Source: Alphaproteobacteria bacterium
GTDB lineage: Bacteria > Pseudomonadota > Alphaproteobacteria > Sphingomonadales > Sphingomonadaceae
Direction of reading: 5' to 3'
Assembly (NCBI GenBank): GCA_016650315.1
Contig: JAENVZ010000214.1
Location: 1-6,630, forward strand
DNA length: 6,630 bases
Shown here: in pieces, positions 1-4,938 of the stretch
How positions within the stretch are numbered: position 1 is the first letter of the stretch
How the letters are laid out: each line of letters begins with the position of its first letter
Notes under the pieces: generated by a model
What the model was told of the DNA's origin: nothing
The model's database searches: none
Seen by the model: the letters and a program-made list of their open reading frames with translations, nothing else
Made by a program: the position numbers and the translations under genes

Positions 1-561
1 GCCAATTGCGTGGCCTGCATCGCCCCTGCTAGCGGCAAGAGCACCCCCGCCAGCCAGCGCCGCGCCGCCGCTCTGGAAATAAATGGGGTTGCTGCCGATC
101 TGGGCGTTGGGAGCAATGACGCGGGCACGCCTGATACTCCGTGCAAGGCTTTGTCCCTGGGGTGTTTGCAACCGAACAAAGCCTATGCCCAGTCCGTCCA
201 CATCCTCGCTCGTCGCCTCAAATCCCGCCGCCTGCAATTGTTTCAGGTCATTGACCGATAATCCGGTCGCCACCACCACGCCGCGCTCCGCCGGATAGTG
301 GCGATCGTCCCATTCAATGTGCTCGGGATTGCGTTGGACAAAATCGGTCAGCCTTTCCACCCGCGCATCCAGCAGTGCACGCACTGCTCGCGTGGGGGAC
401 AAGCGGGATATGTCCGGCAACTCCAGCCCGTCTGTTATTTGTCCCAGCGGTCCCATCAGGTTGGGTACGGCGACCCCGCCGGGCAAACTCAGTTGTGCGG
501 CCCCCGATGCCGATAGCATCAGCAGCGGCAAGACTGCGGTTATGTAAAGCGCCCGGCGCAT
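1..561 (-). CDS. Probable secreted S8 (subtilisin-like) serine peptidase, N-terminal part only
   Basis: This is an open frame of 187 codons that starts at an ATG (complement of 559-561) and runs off the left edge without a stop. An AAGGA ribosome site lies 7 bases upstream of the ATG. Residues 1-22 form a Sec-type signal peptide: MRR, a hydrophobic core (YITAVLPLLMLSA), then a likely cut after SGA. The product should therefore be periplasmic, outer-membrane bound or secreted. Residues about 85-160 resemble the propeptide-like region ahead of S8 peptidase domains, with a 'DLKQLQAAGF' element and an 'IAPNAQIGSNPIY' stretch like the 'P.A..N.IY' lead-in of those enzymes. The frame ends in 'GDAGHAIG', roughly where the first catalytic Asp motif would follow. 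No catalytic residue lies inside the window, so the family call is inference. Divergence from an ECF sigma/anti-sigma pair suggests that sigma may control it. It could instead be another secreted protein. Confidence 0.6.
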   Translation of the reverse strand, partial: MRRALYITAVLPLLMLSASGAAQLSLPGGVAVPNLMGPLGQITDGLELPDISRLSPTRAVRALLDARVERLTDFVQRNPEHIEWDDRHYPAERGVVVATGLSVNDLKQLQAAGFEATSEDVDGLGIGFVRLQTPQGQSLARSIRRARVIAPNAQIGSNPIYFQSGGAALAGGGALAASRGDAGHAIG

Positions 562-620
562 GTGATGGTCCTTTTCTTTTTTCTCGCACTTCATAGGATG
601 CCAGAAAAATCCTGTCTGTG

Positions 621-652
621 GGATTAAACGGCTGTTCCGGTACGTTTCATCC
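621..652. promoter_or_regulatory. 32-bp inverted repeat, candidate bidirectional ECF promoter
   Basis: The arms are GGATTAAACG (621-630) and CGTTTCATCC (643-652). They are reverse complements except at one position and are separated by 12 bases. Because of this symmetry each strand reads GGAT(T/G)A, 16 bases, then CGTTT. That resembles the general ECF promoter plan of a GGAAC-like -35 and a CGTT-like -10 at 16-17 bases. On the + strand the -10-like element ends about 30 bases before the sigma ATG at 678, leaving room for a short leader and the GGAG ribosome site. On the - strand a leader of about 57 bases would precede the peptidase ATG. The repeat is seen directly; the promoter role is inference. 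It could also be an operator for a dimeric regulator. Confidence 0.45.
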
Positions 653-677
653 TCAGGAACGGAAAAATGGAGTCTTG

Positions 678-1166
678 ATGGCCTTTGAAAGCGAATTGCT
701 GGCCCTGTTGCCTCGCTTGCGCCGTTTTGCGGCAAGCCTGTCGCGCAACGCCGCCGATGGCGACGATCTGTGCCAGGCGGCATTGGAGCGGGCGCTCAAG
801 TCGCGGCATTTGTGGGAGGAAGGCACGAGACTCGATAGCTGGATGTACAGGATCATGCGGAATATGTGGATCGACGAAGCACGGGCAAGACAACGGCGAG
901 CAAAAACCTTTGTAGCGGAGGAAGCGGGCGAGCATGTCTGCGACCCGGGCGATCGCCGGATGGAGGCGGTCGTCGAACTGTCCATGGTCGAACGCGCGCT
1001 CGATCGCCTGCCCGATGAACAGCGGGAAGTGATCGCGCTCGTGATGATCGAGGGGCTGGCTTACAAGGAAGCCGCCGAAATACTGGATATTCCCATGGGT
1101 ACGCTGACATCCCGGCTGGTGCGTGGACGGGGTGCCTTGTTGGTGGAACTGGGAGAGGCGGCATGA
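678..1166 (+). CDS. ECF-type RNA polymerase sigma factor
   Basis: This 162-residue protein has the two-domain ECF layout. Region 2 spans about residues 8-75, with the 'DGDDLCQAALERAL' helix and the 'LDSWMYRIMRNMWIDEARARQRR' segment that binds core polymerase and the -10 element. Region 4 spans about 100-155, with 'LDRLPDEQREVIALVMIEGLAYKEAAEIL' and a helix-turn-helix ending 'PMGTLTSRLVRGR' for -35 recognition. There is no region 1.1 or 3, and no C-terminal extension. I chose ATG 678 because GGAG (669-672) lies 5 bases upstream and the family motif begins there. A GTG at 618 would add 20 residues of low-quality sequence across the putative promoter. The stop overlaps the start of the anti-sigma gene (ATGA), so the two are translationally coupled. 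The sigma probably activates its own operon and perhaps the divergent secreted peptidase. It lacks features that would let me name it as EcfG, and its exact ECF group is unknown. Confidence 0.93.
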   Translation: MAFESELLALLPRLRRFAASLSRNAADGDDLCQAALERALKSRHLWEEGTRLDSWMYRIMRNMWIDEARARQRRAKTFVAEEAGEHVCDPGDRRMEAVVELSMVERALDRLPDEQREVIALVMIEGLAYKEAAEILDIPMGTLTSRLVRGRGALLVELGEAA

Positions 1167-1900
1167 AAATTACCGAGGAAATGCTGGTCGCCTTCGCCGA
1201 TGGGGAGCTTGATCCCAAAGCGCGCGAGGTCGTGATGCGGGCCGTGGCGGCTGATCCTGAACTGGCGCGCAAGCTGGCGGCACATCAGCGATTGCGTGAA
1301 ACATTGTCGAACCATTTTGCGCCGATAGCGAAGGAACCTGTACCCGGGCATTTAAGGGCGCTGCTGGAGCAAAGCAGTGAAAGCGGACCGACAAATGTCG
1401 TTAGCTTGTCCGCCGTTCGCGCAGAGCGGGCGCACGCACAGCCGCGTCGCTGGCTTCCTGCCTGGGGCAATATGGCGGCGATAGCGGCAACACTGGTGCT
1501 TGGCCTTGCAGTCGGGCAAGCCATGCATGGCGGCGGTGGTCCGGTTTCGGTGAGCGATGGTGCAATGGTAGCGGGTGGATCGCTGGAAAAGACACTCGAT
1601 ACCGAATTGGCCTCTGCTCAGGGAACAGGGGATGAATCCCGCATTGGTCTTACTTTTCGCAGCAAGTCCGGCGACATATGCCGGACCTTTGAGGGGCAGG
1701 CCATGTCGGGCCTTGCCTGCCACGCCGATGGCGCATGGCGGCTGGAACAGCTTTTGCCAGGTGCTGCAACGGGCAGCGCCTATCGGCAGGCATCCGCGGG
1801 TGATCCCCGCCTTGCCGCCAGCGTGCAGGACATGATCGCGGGAACCCCCTTTGATGCAAACGCCGAACGGGTGGCGCGGAACAAGGGGTGGGGGGAGTGA
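1163..1900 (+). CDS. Single-pass membrane anti-sigma factor
   Basis: This 245-residue protein is coupled to the sigma gene by a 4-base overlap, with GGGAG/GAGG just upstream as ribosome site. The N-terminal 60 residues ('ITEEMLVAFADGELDPKARE..') look like the helical anti-sigma domain that would hold the sigma in the cytoplasm. The HxxxCxxC zinc motif of ZAS-type anti-sigmas is absent. A membrane segment lies at about 101-121 (WGNMAAIAATLVLGLAVGQ), preceded by basic residues (QPRRW), so the C-terminal half should be periplasmic. That half contains 'LTFRSKSGDICRTF' and 'SGLACHADGAWRL', with two cysteines (C173 and C186), a pattern I recognise from related alphaproteobacterial anti-sigma proteins. 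The paired cysteines could form a disulfide and sense redox or envelope stress, which is inference. The signal and the release mechanism (proteolysis or a conformational change) cannot be read from the sequence. The operon position makes the anti-sigma role the best reading. Confidence 0.85.
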   Translation: MKITEEMLVAFADGELDPKAREVVMRAVAADPELARKLAAHQRLRETLSNHFAPIAKEPVPGHLRALLEQSSESGPTNVVSLSAVRAERAHAQPRRWLPAWGNMAAIAATLVLGLAVGQAMHGGGGPVSVSDGAMVAGGSLEKTLDTELASAQGTGDESRIGLTFRSKSGDICRTFEGQAMSGLACHADGAWRLEQLLPGAATGSAYRQASAGDPRLAASVQDMIAGTPFDANAERVARNKGWGE

Positions 1901-1906
1901 TCCCCC
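1891..1906 (+). terminator. GC hairpin overlapping the anti-sigma stop codon
   Basis: GGGGGA (1891-1896) and TCCCCC (1901-1906) form a perfect 6-bp stem with a GTGA loop that contains part of the TGA stop. No T-run follows, so it is at most a weak intrinsic terminator or an mRNA 3'-end stabiliser. Confidence 0.35.
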
Positions 1907-1921
1907 AACATTACCGGGAAA

Positions 1922-1959
1922 CGTCGCCCGCGCGCTTGGGGAGGGGCACGCGGGAGACG
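1922..1959. terminator. Hairpin between convergent anti-sigma and pirin genes
   Basis: CGTC-G-CCCGCG (1922-1932) pairs with CGCGGG-A-GACG (1949-1959): ten base pairs around one G/A mismatch, with a 16-base loop. It starts 6 bases after the pirin stop (complement of 1966-1968), and on the - strand it is followed by TTTCCC, so it most likely ends the pirin transcript. It could also end the sigma/anti-sigma transcript from the other side. The T-tract is poor on both strands. Confidence 0.5.
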
Positions 1960-1965
1960 AGAGGG

Positions 1966-2663
1966 CTATTCAGCGTCTACCAGGACGATTTCACTTTCTT
2001 CGATGGCGGTGATGGTGACGGTTTCGCCGCCGCCAATCGCCGCGCCGTCGCGGGCATTGAACGTTACGCCGTTCACTTCGATGCTGCCGGTTGCAGGCAC
2101 CAGATAGGCATGGCGGCCCTCACCTAGTTCATAGCTGAGGCTTTCGCCTGCCTTTAGCGTTGCACCCAGCATCCGGGCGTCGGCACGGATGCGCAGGGCG
2201 CCTTCATCCCCATCATAACCACTGGCCAGGACGACGAACGTGTTCGAACGATCGCCCTTGGGAAAGGGCTTGGCACCCCAGCCTGGCGAACCGCCGGCTG
2301 CACGGGGATAGATCCAGATCTGGAACAGGGTGGTTGTTTCCTTCTCCAGATTATATTCGCTGTGCCGGACGCCAGTGCCTGCGCTCATCACCTGCACGTC
2401 GCCGGCTTCCGTACGGCCGGTATTGCCATGGAATCCTTGTGCGTGACAGCGCCCTTGCGGACATAGGTGATGATTTCCATATCCTTGTGCGGATGCGTTG
2501 GAAAGCCGCTGCCCGAAGCGATCTCATCATCATTCCACACCCGGATCGCGCCCCAGCCCATGCGGGCGGGGTCATGATAGTCGGCGAAGGAAAAATGATG
2601 CCGCGCGTTCAGCCAGCCATGATCGGCATGACCCAGCGAGGCAAATTCGCGTTTCTCAATCAT
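1966..2663 (-). pseudogene. Pirin-family bicupin (YhhW/quercetinase-like), broken by a one-base frameshift
   Basis: Two overlapping frames together encode one pirin. The first runs from ATG 2663 (AAGGA 8 bases upstream) with 'MIEKREFASLGHADHGWLNARH' and 'GSGFPTHPHKDMEIITYV', then leaves frame after 'THKDSM' and stops at 2388. The second carries 'MSAGTGVRHSEYN' and the C-terminal cupin, ending at 1966. Adding one base in the CC run at 2426-2427 restores 'DSMGNTGRTEAGDVQVMSAGTG', a standard pirin sequence, giving 232 residues, close to the length of E. coli YhhW (231). In the restored protein H57, H59, H101 and E103 fall at the positions of the four metal ligands of YhhW, and the break separates the two His from the His/Glu pair. 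The family are cytoplasmic metal-dependent bicupins; some show quercetin 2,3-dioxygenase activity in vitro. The physiological substrate is unknown. The divergent LysR gene is the likely regulator. The break may be a true mutation or a base-calling error in a short C run. Confidence 0.88.
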
Positions 2664-2672
2664 CTTCCTGAT

Positions 2673-2694
2673 CCTTTCGTCTCTTGATGAAAGG
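2673..2694 (-). promoter_or_regulatory. Hairpin covering the pirin ribosome-binding site
   Basis: On the + strand CCTTTC (2673-2678) and GAAAGG (2689-2694) are perfect complements 10 bases apart. In the pirin mRNA the downstream arm contains the AAGG core of the ribosome site that lies 8 bases before ATG 2663. Folding would partly hide it. Six pairs, three of them A-U, make this a weak structure, so regulation is only a possibility. Confidence 0.25.
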
Positions 2695-2713
2695 CAATTT
2701 AGCAGGCATTGTC

Positions 2714-2749
2714 GTTTCATAAATAAGCAAGATAGAAACGGATTGTTTC
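2714..2749. promoter_or_regulatory. Candidate LysR operator in the pirin/LysR intergenic region
   Basis: GAAAC (2735-2739) and GTTTC (2745-2749) form a perfect palindrome with a 5-base centre. One more symmetric pair step outward on each side fits (AT...AT) with a single mismatch. A third copy, GTTTC, sits at 2714-2718 and faces the GAAAC arm. LysR-type regulators usually bind dyads of this size with two spaced sites near the divergent promoter, so this 91-bp intergenic region fits. The dyad sits immediately upstream of the LysR ATG (2755), as expected for autorepression, and lies further upstream of the pirin gene, as expected for activation. Binding is inferred, not shown. Confidence 0.5.
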
Positions 2750-2754
2750 AATAT

Positions 2755-3660
2755 ATGCGCTTACCGGATTTCGAAGCCTGGGCGATTTTCGCCGCCGTTG
2801 TCGAACATCATTCGTTCACCGCAGCGGCCAAGGCGCTTGGTCTTTCCAAGGCGACAGTGTCCAAAGCCGTGTCCCGCCTTGAAAGCAGCGTGGGTGCGAC
2901 ATTGTTCCACCGCACCTCGCGCCGTCTATCCCTTACCGAAACGGGTCGCGGCCTGTCTGTGCGTGCCGCCCGTATTCTTGCCGAAGCGGTGGCCGCCGAA
3001 GAGGCCGCACGTGATGAAGCCAGCGCGCCCAAGGGCACGGTACGCCTCGCCTCGCCAATGTCCTTTGGCTTGTTGCATGTTGCGCCAGTTGTCGCCGATT
3101 TCCTCGCGCTTTATCCCGGCGTTGCTGTGGATTTGCATCTGAGCGACGAAAAGATCGACATTATCGATATGGGTTTCGACATTGCGTTACGCATTGCATC
3201 ATTGCCCGACAGTTCGCTCCGCGTGCGACGGCTGGGCGGCGTAGAGGCGCGAATCGTTGCTGCCCCGTCCTATCTTGAGCGGCATGGCCGTCCTTCCCAC
3301 CCTTCTGAACTGAGCGAGCATCAATGTCTGGGCTATGCCTATATCGACACGCCCGATATCTGGCGCTTTTTGGGGCCGGACCGTGAAGAAGCATCGGTCC
3401 ATCCGGTCGGGCCGCTGCGTTCCAACAGTGGCGATGCCATGTTGCCTGCACTCCGCGCCGGGCAGGGTATTGCCATTTTGCCCGACTTCATCGTGCATCA
3501 GGATATAGCGGAGGGACGGCTTGAATCGTTGCTCCCTGACTGGTCGCCGCCACCGGTCGCGCTGCACCTGCTGACCCCACCGGGAGACTTGCGTCCGGCG
3601 CGCGTAACCCTTTTGGTTGAATTCCTCGCAACCCGCTTCCGCACCATCTGCACGGGGTAA
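2755..3660 (+). CDS. LysR-family transcriptional regulator
   Basis: This 301-residue cytoplasmic regulator has the usual LysR length and layout. An N-terminal winged helix-turn-helix covers about residues 4-63 ('EHHSFTAAAKALGLSKATVSKAVSRLE', then 'GATLFHRTSRRLSLTETG'). A linker helix follows to about 90. The periplasmic-binding-protein-like effector domain covers about 90-290, opening 'GTVRLASPMSFGLLHVAPVVADFLALYPGV' in the style of the CrgA/DmlR subgroup. I prefer ATG 2755. A TTG at 2743 would add only 4 residues and lies inside the palindrome at 2735-2749. The ribosome site is poor in either case. The gene diverges from the pirin gene, a common pairing, so pirin is the likely main target, with autoregulation through the dyad. 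The effector molecule cannot be told from sequence. No terminator is evident after the stop. Confidence 0.93.
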   Translation: MRLPDFEAWAIFAAVVEHHSFTAAAKALGLSKATVSKAVSRLESSVGATLFHRTSRRLSLTETGRGLSVRAARILAEAVAAEEAARDEASAPKGTVRLASPMSFGLLHVAPVVADFLALYPGVAVDLHLSDEKIDIIDMGFDIALRIASLPDSSLRVRRLGGVEARIVAAPSYLERHGRPSHPSELSEHQCLGYAYIDTPDIWRFLGPDREEASVHPVGPLRSNSGDAMLPALRAGQGIAILPDFIVHQDIAEGRLESLLPDWSPPPVALHLLTPPGDLRPARVTLLVEFLATRFRTICTG

Positions 3661-3691
3661 AAGCGAATTCTTGACAGGTTGAAGCGAGCGC

Positions 3692-3696
3692 GACTC
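3692..3696. promoter_or_regulatory. GANTC (CcrM-type methylation) site upstream of ctrA
   Basis: GACTC is the only GANTC in the 159-bp gap before ctrA. In Caulobacter the methylation state of a GANTC site in the ctrA P1 promoter delays transcription until the replication fork passes. A TTGACA lies upstream at 3671-3676, but I find no convincing -10 at the right distance, so the link to a promoter is tentative. The site is seen; the role is inferred, and a 5-base match can be chance. Confidence 0.4.
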
Positions 3697-3711
3697 GTGG
3701 AGTTGTGCGGG

Positions 3712-3728
3712 TTAAGCGAAAATTAACC
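3712..3728 (+). promoter_or_regulatory. CtrA box (TTAA-N7-TTAACC) in the ctrA promoter
   Basis: TTAA (3712-3715), 7 bases, then TTAACC (3723-3728) is an exact match to the established full CtrA recognition sequence. TATATG at 3745-3750 lies 16 bases beyond it and can serve as -10, placing the right half of the box at -35. CtrA-activated promoters, including ctrA P2 of Caulobacter, have this arrangement. Transcription would begin near 3757 and give a leader of about 63 bases. Confidence 0.8.
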
Positions 3729-3747
3729 TTTTGCGTTCAGATGTTAT

Positions 3748-3755
3748 ATGGTTAA
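3748..3755 (-). promoter_or_regulatory. Reverse CtrA half-site TTAACCAT over the putative -10/start
   Basis: The complement of 3748-3755 reads TTAACCAT, the half-site form of the CtrA motif. It overlaps the candidate -10 (TATATG) and the predicted start region, where binding would be expected to block rather than activate. It may provide negative feedback on this or another ctrA promoter. Confidence 0.45.
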
Positions 3756-3819
3756 TATATACGCATGGATGCACTCGTCACCTGAGTAGCATCGCCATAA
3801 TGGAACAAGGGGCTGCGAG

Positions 3820-4530
3820 ATGCGCGTGCTGCTTATCGAAGATGAACCAACGACAGCAAAGGCGATTGAGCTTATGCTGACGACAGAGGGATTCAACGTC
3901 TACACCACTGATCTGGGTGAAGAGGGTTTGGATCTTGGCAAACTCTACGATTATGACATCATTTGCCTTGATCTTAATCTGCCGGACATGCACGGCTATG
4001 ATGTCCTGAAAAAGCTCCGCACCGCAAGGGTGCAGACGCCCGTACTCATCCTGTCAGGCATCAGCGAAATGGATAGCAAGGTCCGCTCCTTTGGCTTTGG
4101 CGCCGACGATTATGTGACCAAGCCGTTCCACCGCGATGAATTGGTCGCGCGCATCCACGCCGTTGTGCGCCGGTCGAAAGGCCACAGCCAATCGGTCATC
4201 CGCACCGGTAAGCTGGCGGTCAATCTGGACGCGAAAACGGTCGAAGTCGACGGCAACCGCGTGCATCTGACCGGCAAGGAATATGCGATGCTGGAACTGC
4301 TTTCGCTCCGCAAGGGCACAACGCTGACCAAGGAAATGTTCCTGAACCACCTGTATGGCGGCATGGACGAACCCGAACTCAAGATCATCGACGTCTTCAT
4401 CTGCAAGCTGCGCAAGAAACTGGCGCTGGCGTGCAGTGGCGACAATTATATCGAAACCGTCTGGGGCCGCGGCTATGTGCTGCGCGATCCCGATGAGGAT
4501 ATGGACGCGCCGTCGGCCCAGGTGGCCTGA
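3820..4530 (+). CDS. ctrA: Cell-cycle response regulator CtrA
   Basis: This is a 236-residue OmpR-family response regulator with near-canonical CtrA sequence; the Caulobacter protein has 231. The receiver domain covers residues 1-117: acidic E7/D8, phosphoacceptor D51 in '[18 protein letters not shown]', S79 in 'LILSGIS' and K101 in 'DDYVTKPF'. The winged-helix DNA-binding domain covers about 125-222, with '[17 protein letters not shown]' and '[29 protein letters not shown]', both hallmarks of CtrA. An AGGGG ribosome site sits 7 bases before ATG 3820. In alphaproteobacteria CtrA receives phosphate through the CckA-ChpT relay and controls division, motility and envelope genes by binding TTAA-N7-TTAA. 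The gene is monocistronic here, with its own box-containing promoter and a strong terminator. The C-terminus ends 'SAQVA' rather than the double Ala that ClpXP recognises in Caulobacter CtrA, so turnover may differ. Confidence 0.97.
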   Translation: MRVLLIEDEPTTAKAIELMLTTEGFNVYTTDLGEEGLDLGKLYDYDIICLDLNLPDMHGYDVLKKLRTARVQTPVLILSGISEMDSKVRSFGFGADDYVTKPFHRDELVARIHAVVRRSKGHSQSVIRTGKLAVNLDAKTVEVDGNRVHLTGKEYAMLELLSLRKGTTLTKEMFLNHLYGGMDEPELKIIDVFICKLRKKLALACSGDNYIETVWGRGYVLRDPDEDMDAPSAQVA

Positions 4531-4564
4531 ACGCGCTGATTACCAGCTTTACCCGGGGGCTAGC

Positions 4565-4598
4565 GACCGGCGGATCAGACATGGTCCGCCGGTCCTTT
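4565..4598 (+). terminator. Intrinsic terminator of ctrA
   Basis: GACCGGCGGA (4565-4574) and TCCGCCGGTC (4585-4594) are perfect 10-bp complements with a 10-base loop, followed by CTTTGCTTTG. It lies 35 bases after the ctrA stop. The stem is strong and the T-tract is interrupted but present on the + strand only, so it fits ctrA termination. The rest of 4531-4704 shows only a GATTC (GANTC) at 4673-4677 and no clear promoter. Confidence 0.75.
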
Positions 4599-4704
4599 GC
4601 TTTGTACCTTTGGGCATATGGAAAGCGGATATGCTTGTCCGGGCCAGAAATAGTGTAGGATCATCGTTCATTGATTCGTGAAACGCGCTGTAACAGGTGA
4701 GAAT

Positions 4705-4932
4705 ATGAACGAAGATGTTCCGATAACACAGCCGCAGGTCAGGCATCCCATGGATGCTTTTTTTGCCTTGCCGATGATGTTCTGGGACGCGGCTTTGGCC
4801 AATTCGAACGAAGTGTCGCAGCTCTGGTGGTCCAGTTTTTTCCGCTCTTCTCACCACCATCCCGATGGGCATGCCCAACTTGAATTGCCCGAACCGCTGG
4901 AAGCAGCCGGGGAACACGATCTGTTTGCATAA
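4705..4932 (+). CDS. Small protein of unknown function (75 aa)
   Basis: I do not recognise this family. ATG 4705 is preferred because AGGTGAG lies 3 bases upstream; a GTG at 4678 would add 9 residues without a ribosome site. The protein has a polar N-terminus and an aromatic-rich amphipathic stretch at about 17-46 ('MDAFFALPMMFWDAALANS', then 'QLWWSSFF'). A His cluster follows (H50-H52, H56), then an acidic, Pro/Glu-rich tail. There is no signal peptide and the hydrophobic stretch is too broken for a clear membrane span; it could bind a membrane or a granule surface as an amphipathic helix. It is convergent with xerC, with 6 bases (4933-4938) between the stops, and is separated from ctrA by a terminator, so it must have its own promoter. 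Good start context and codon content suggest a real gene. A phasin-like or ctrA-linked role would be speculation. Confidence 0.7.
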   Translation: MNEDVPITQPQVRHPMDAFFALPMMFWDAALANSNEVSQLWWSSFFRSSHHHPDGHAQLELPEPLEAAGEHDLFA

Positions 4933-4938
4933 CGGTTA

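Noticed and set aside
314..589. Open frame on the - strand, 91 codons
   Set aside because: It is Arg/Gly/Ala-rich shadow sequence. The signal-peptide-bearing frame starting at 561 with a good ribosome site covers the same DNA and stays open to the window edge.
595..613. AGGAT/ATCCT hairpin in the peptidase leader
   Set aside because: Only 5 pairs with a 9-base loop, expected by chance.
618..677. GTG-initiated 20-residue extension of the sigma factor
   Set aside because: No ribosome site, it crosses the promoter-like inverted repeat, and ATG 678 has GGAG at good spacing and starts at the family boundary.
2160..2687. 175-codon + strand open frame
   Set aside because: It is antisense to the pirin gene, whose conserved metal-site motifs are on the - strand, and its own translation looks random.
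2743..2754. TTG start for the LysR gene
   Set aside because: It adds four residues with no ribosome site and lies inside the putative operator.
3671..3676. TTGACA as -35 of a second ctrA promoter
   Set aside because: Neither a TATAAT-like nor an alphaproteobacterial GCTANAWC-like -10 is found at a fitting distance.
3765..3785. Six-codon leader reading frame before ctrA
   Set aside because: No ribosome site and no attenuator-like structure next to it.
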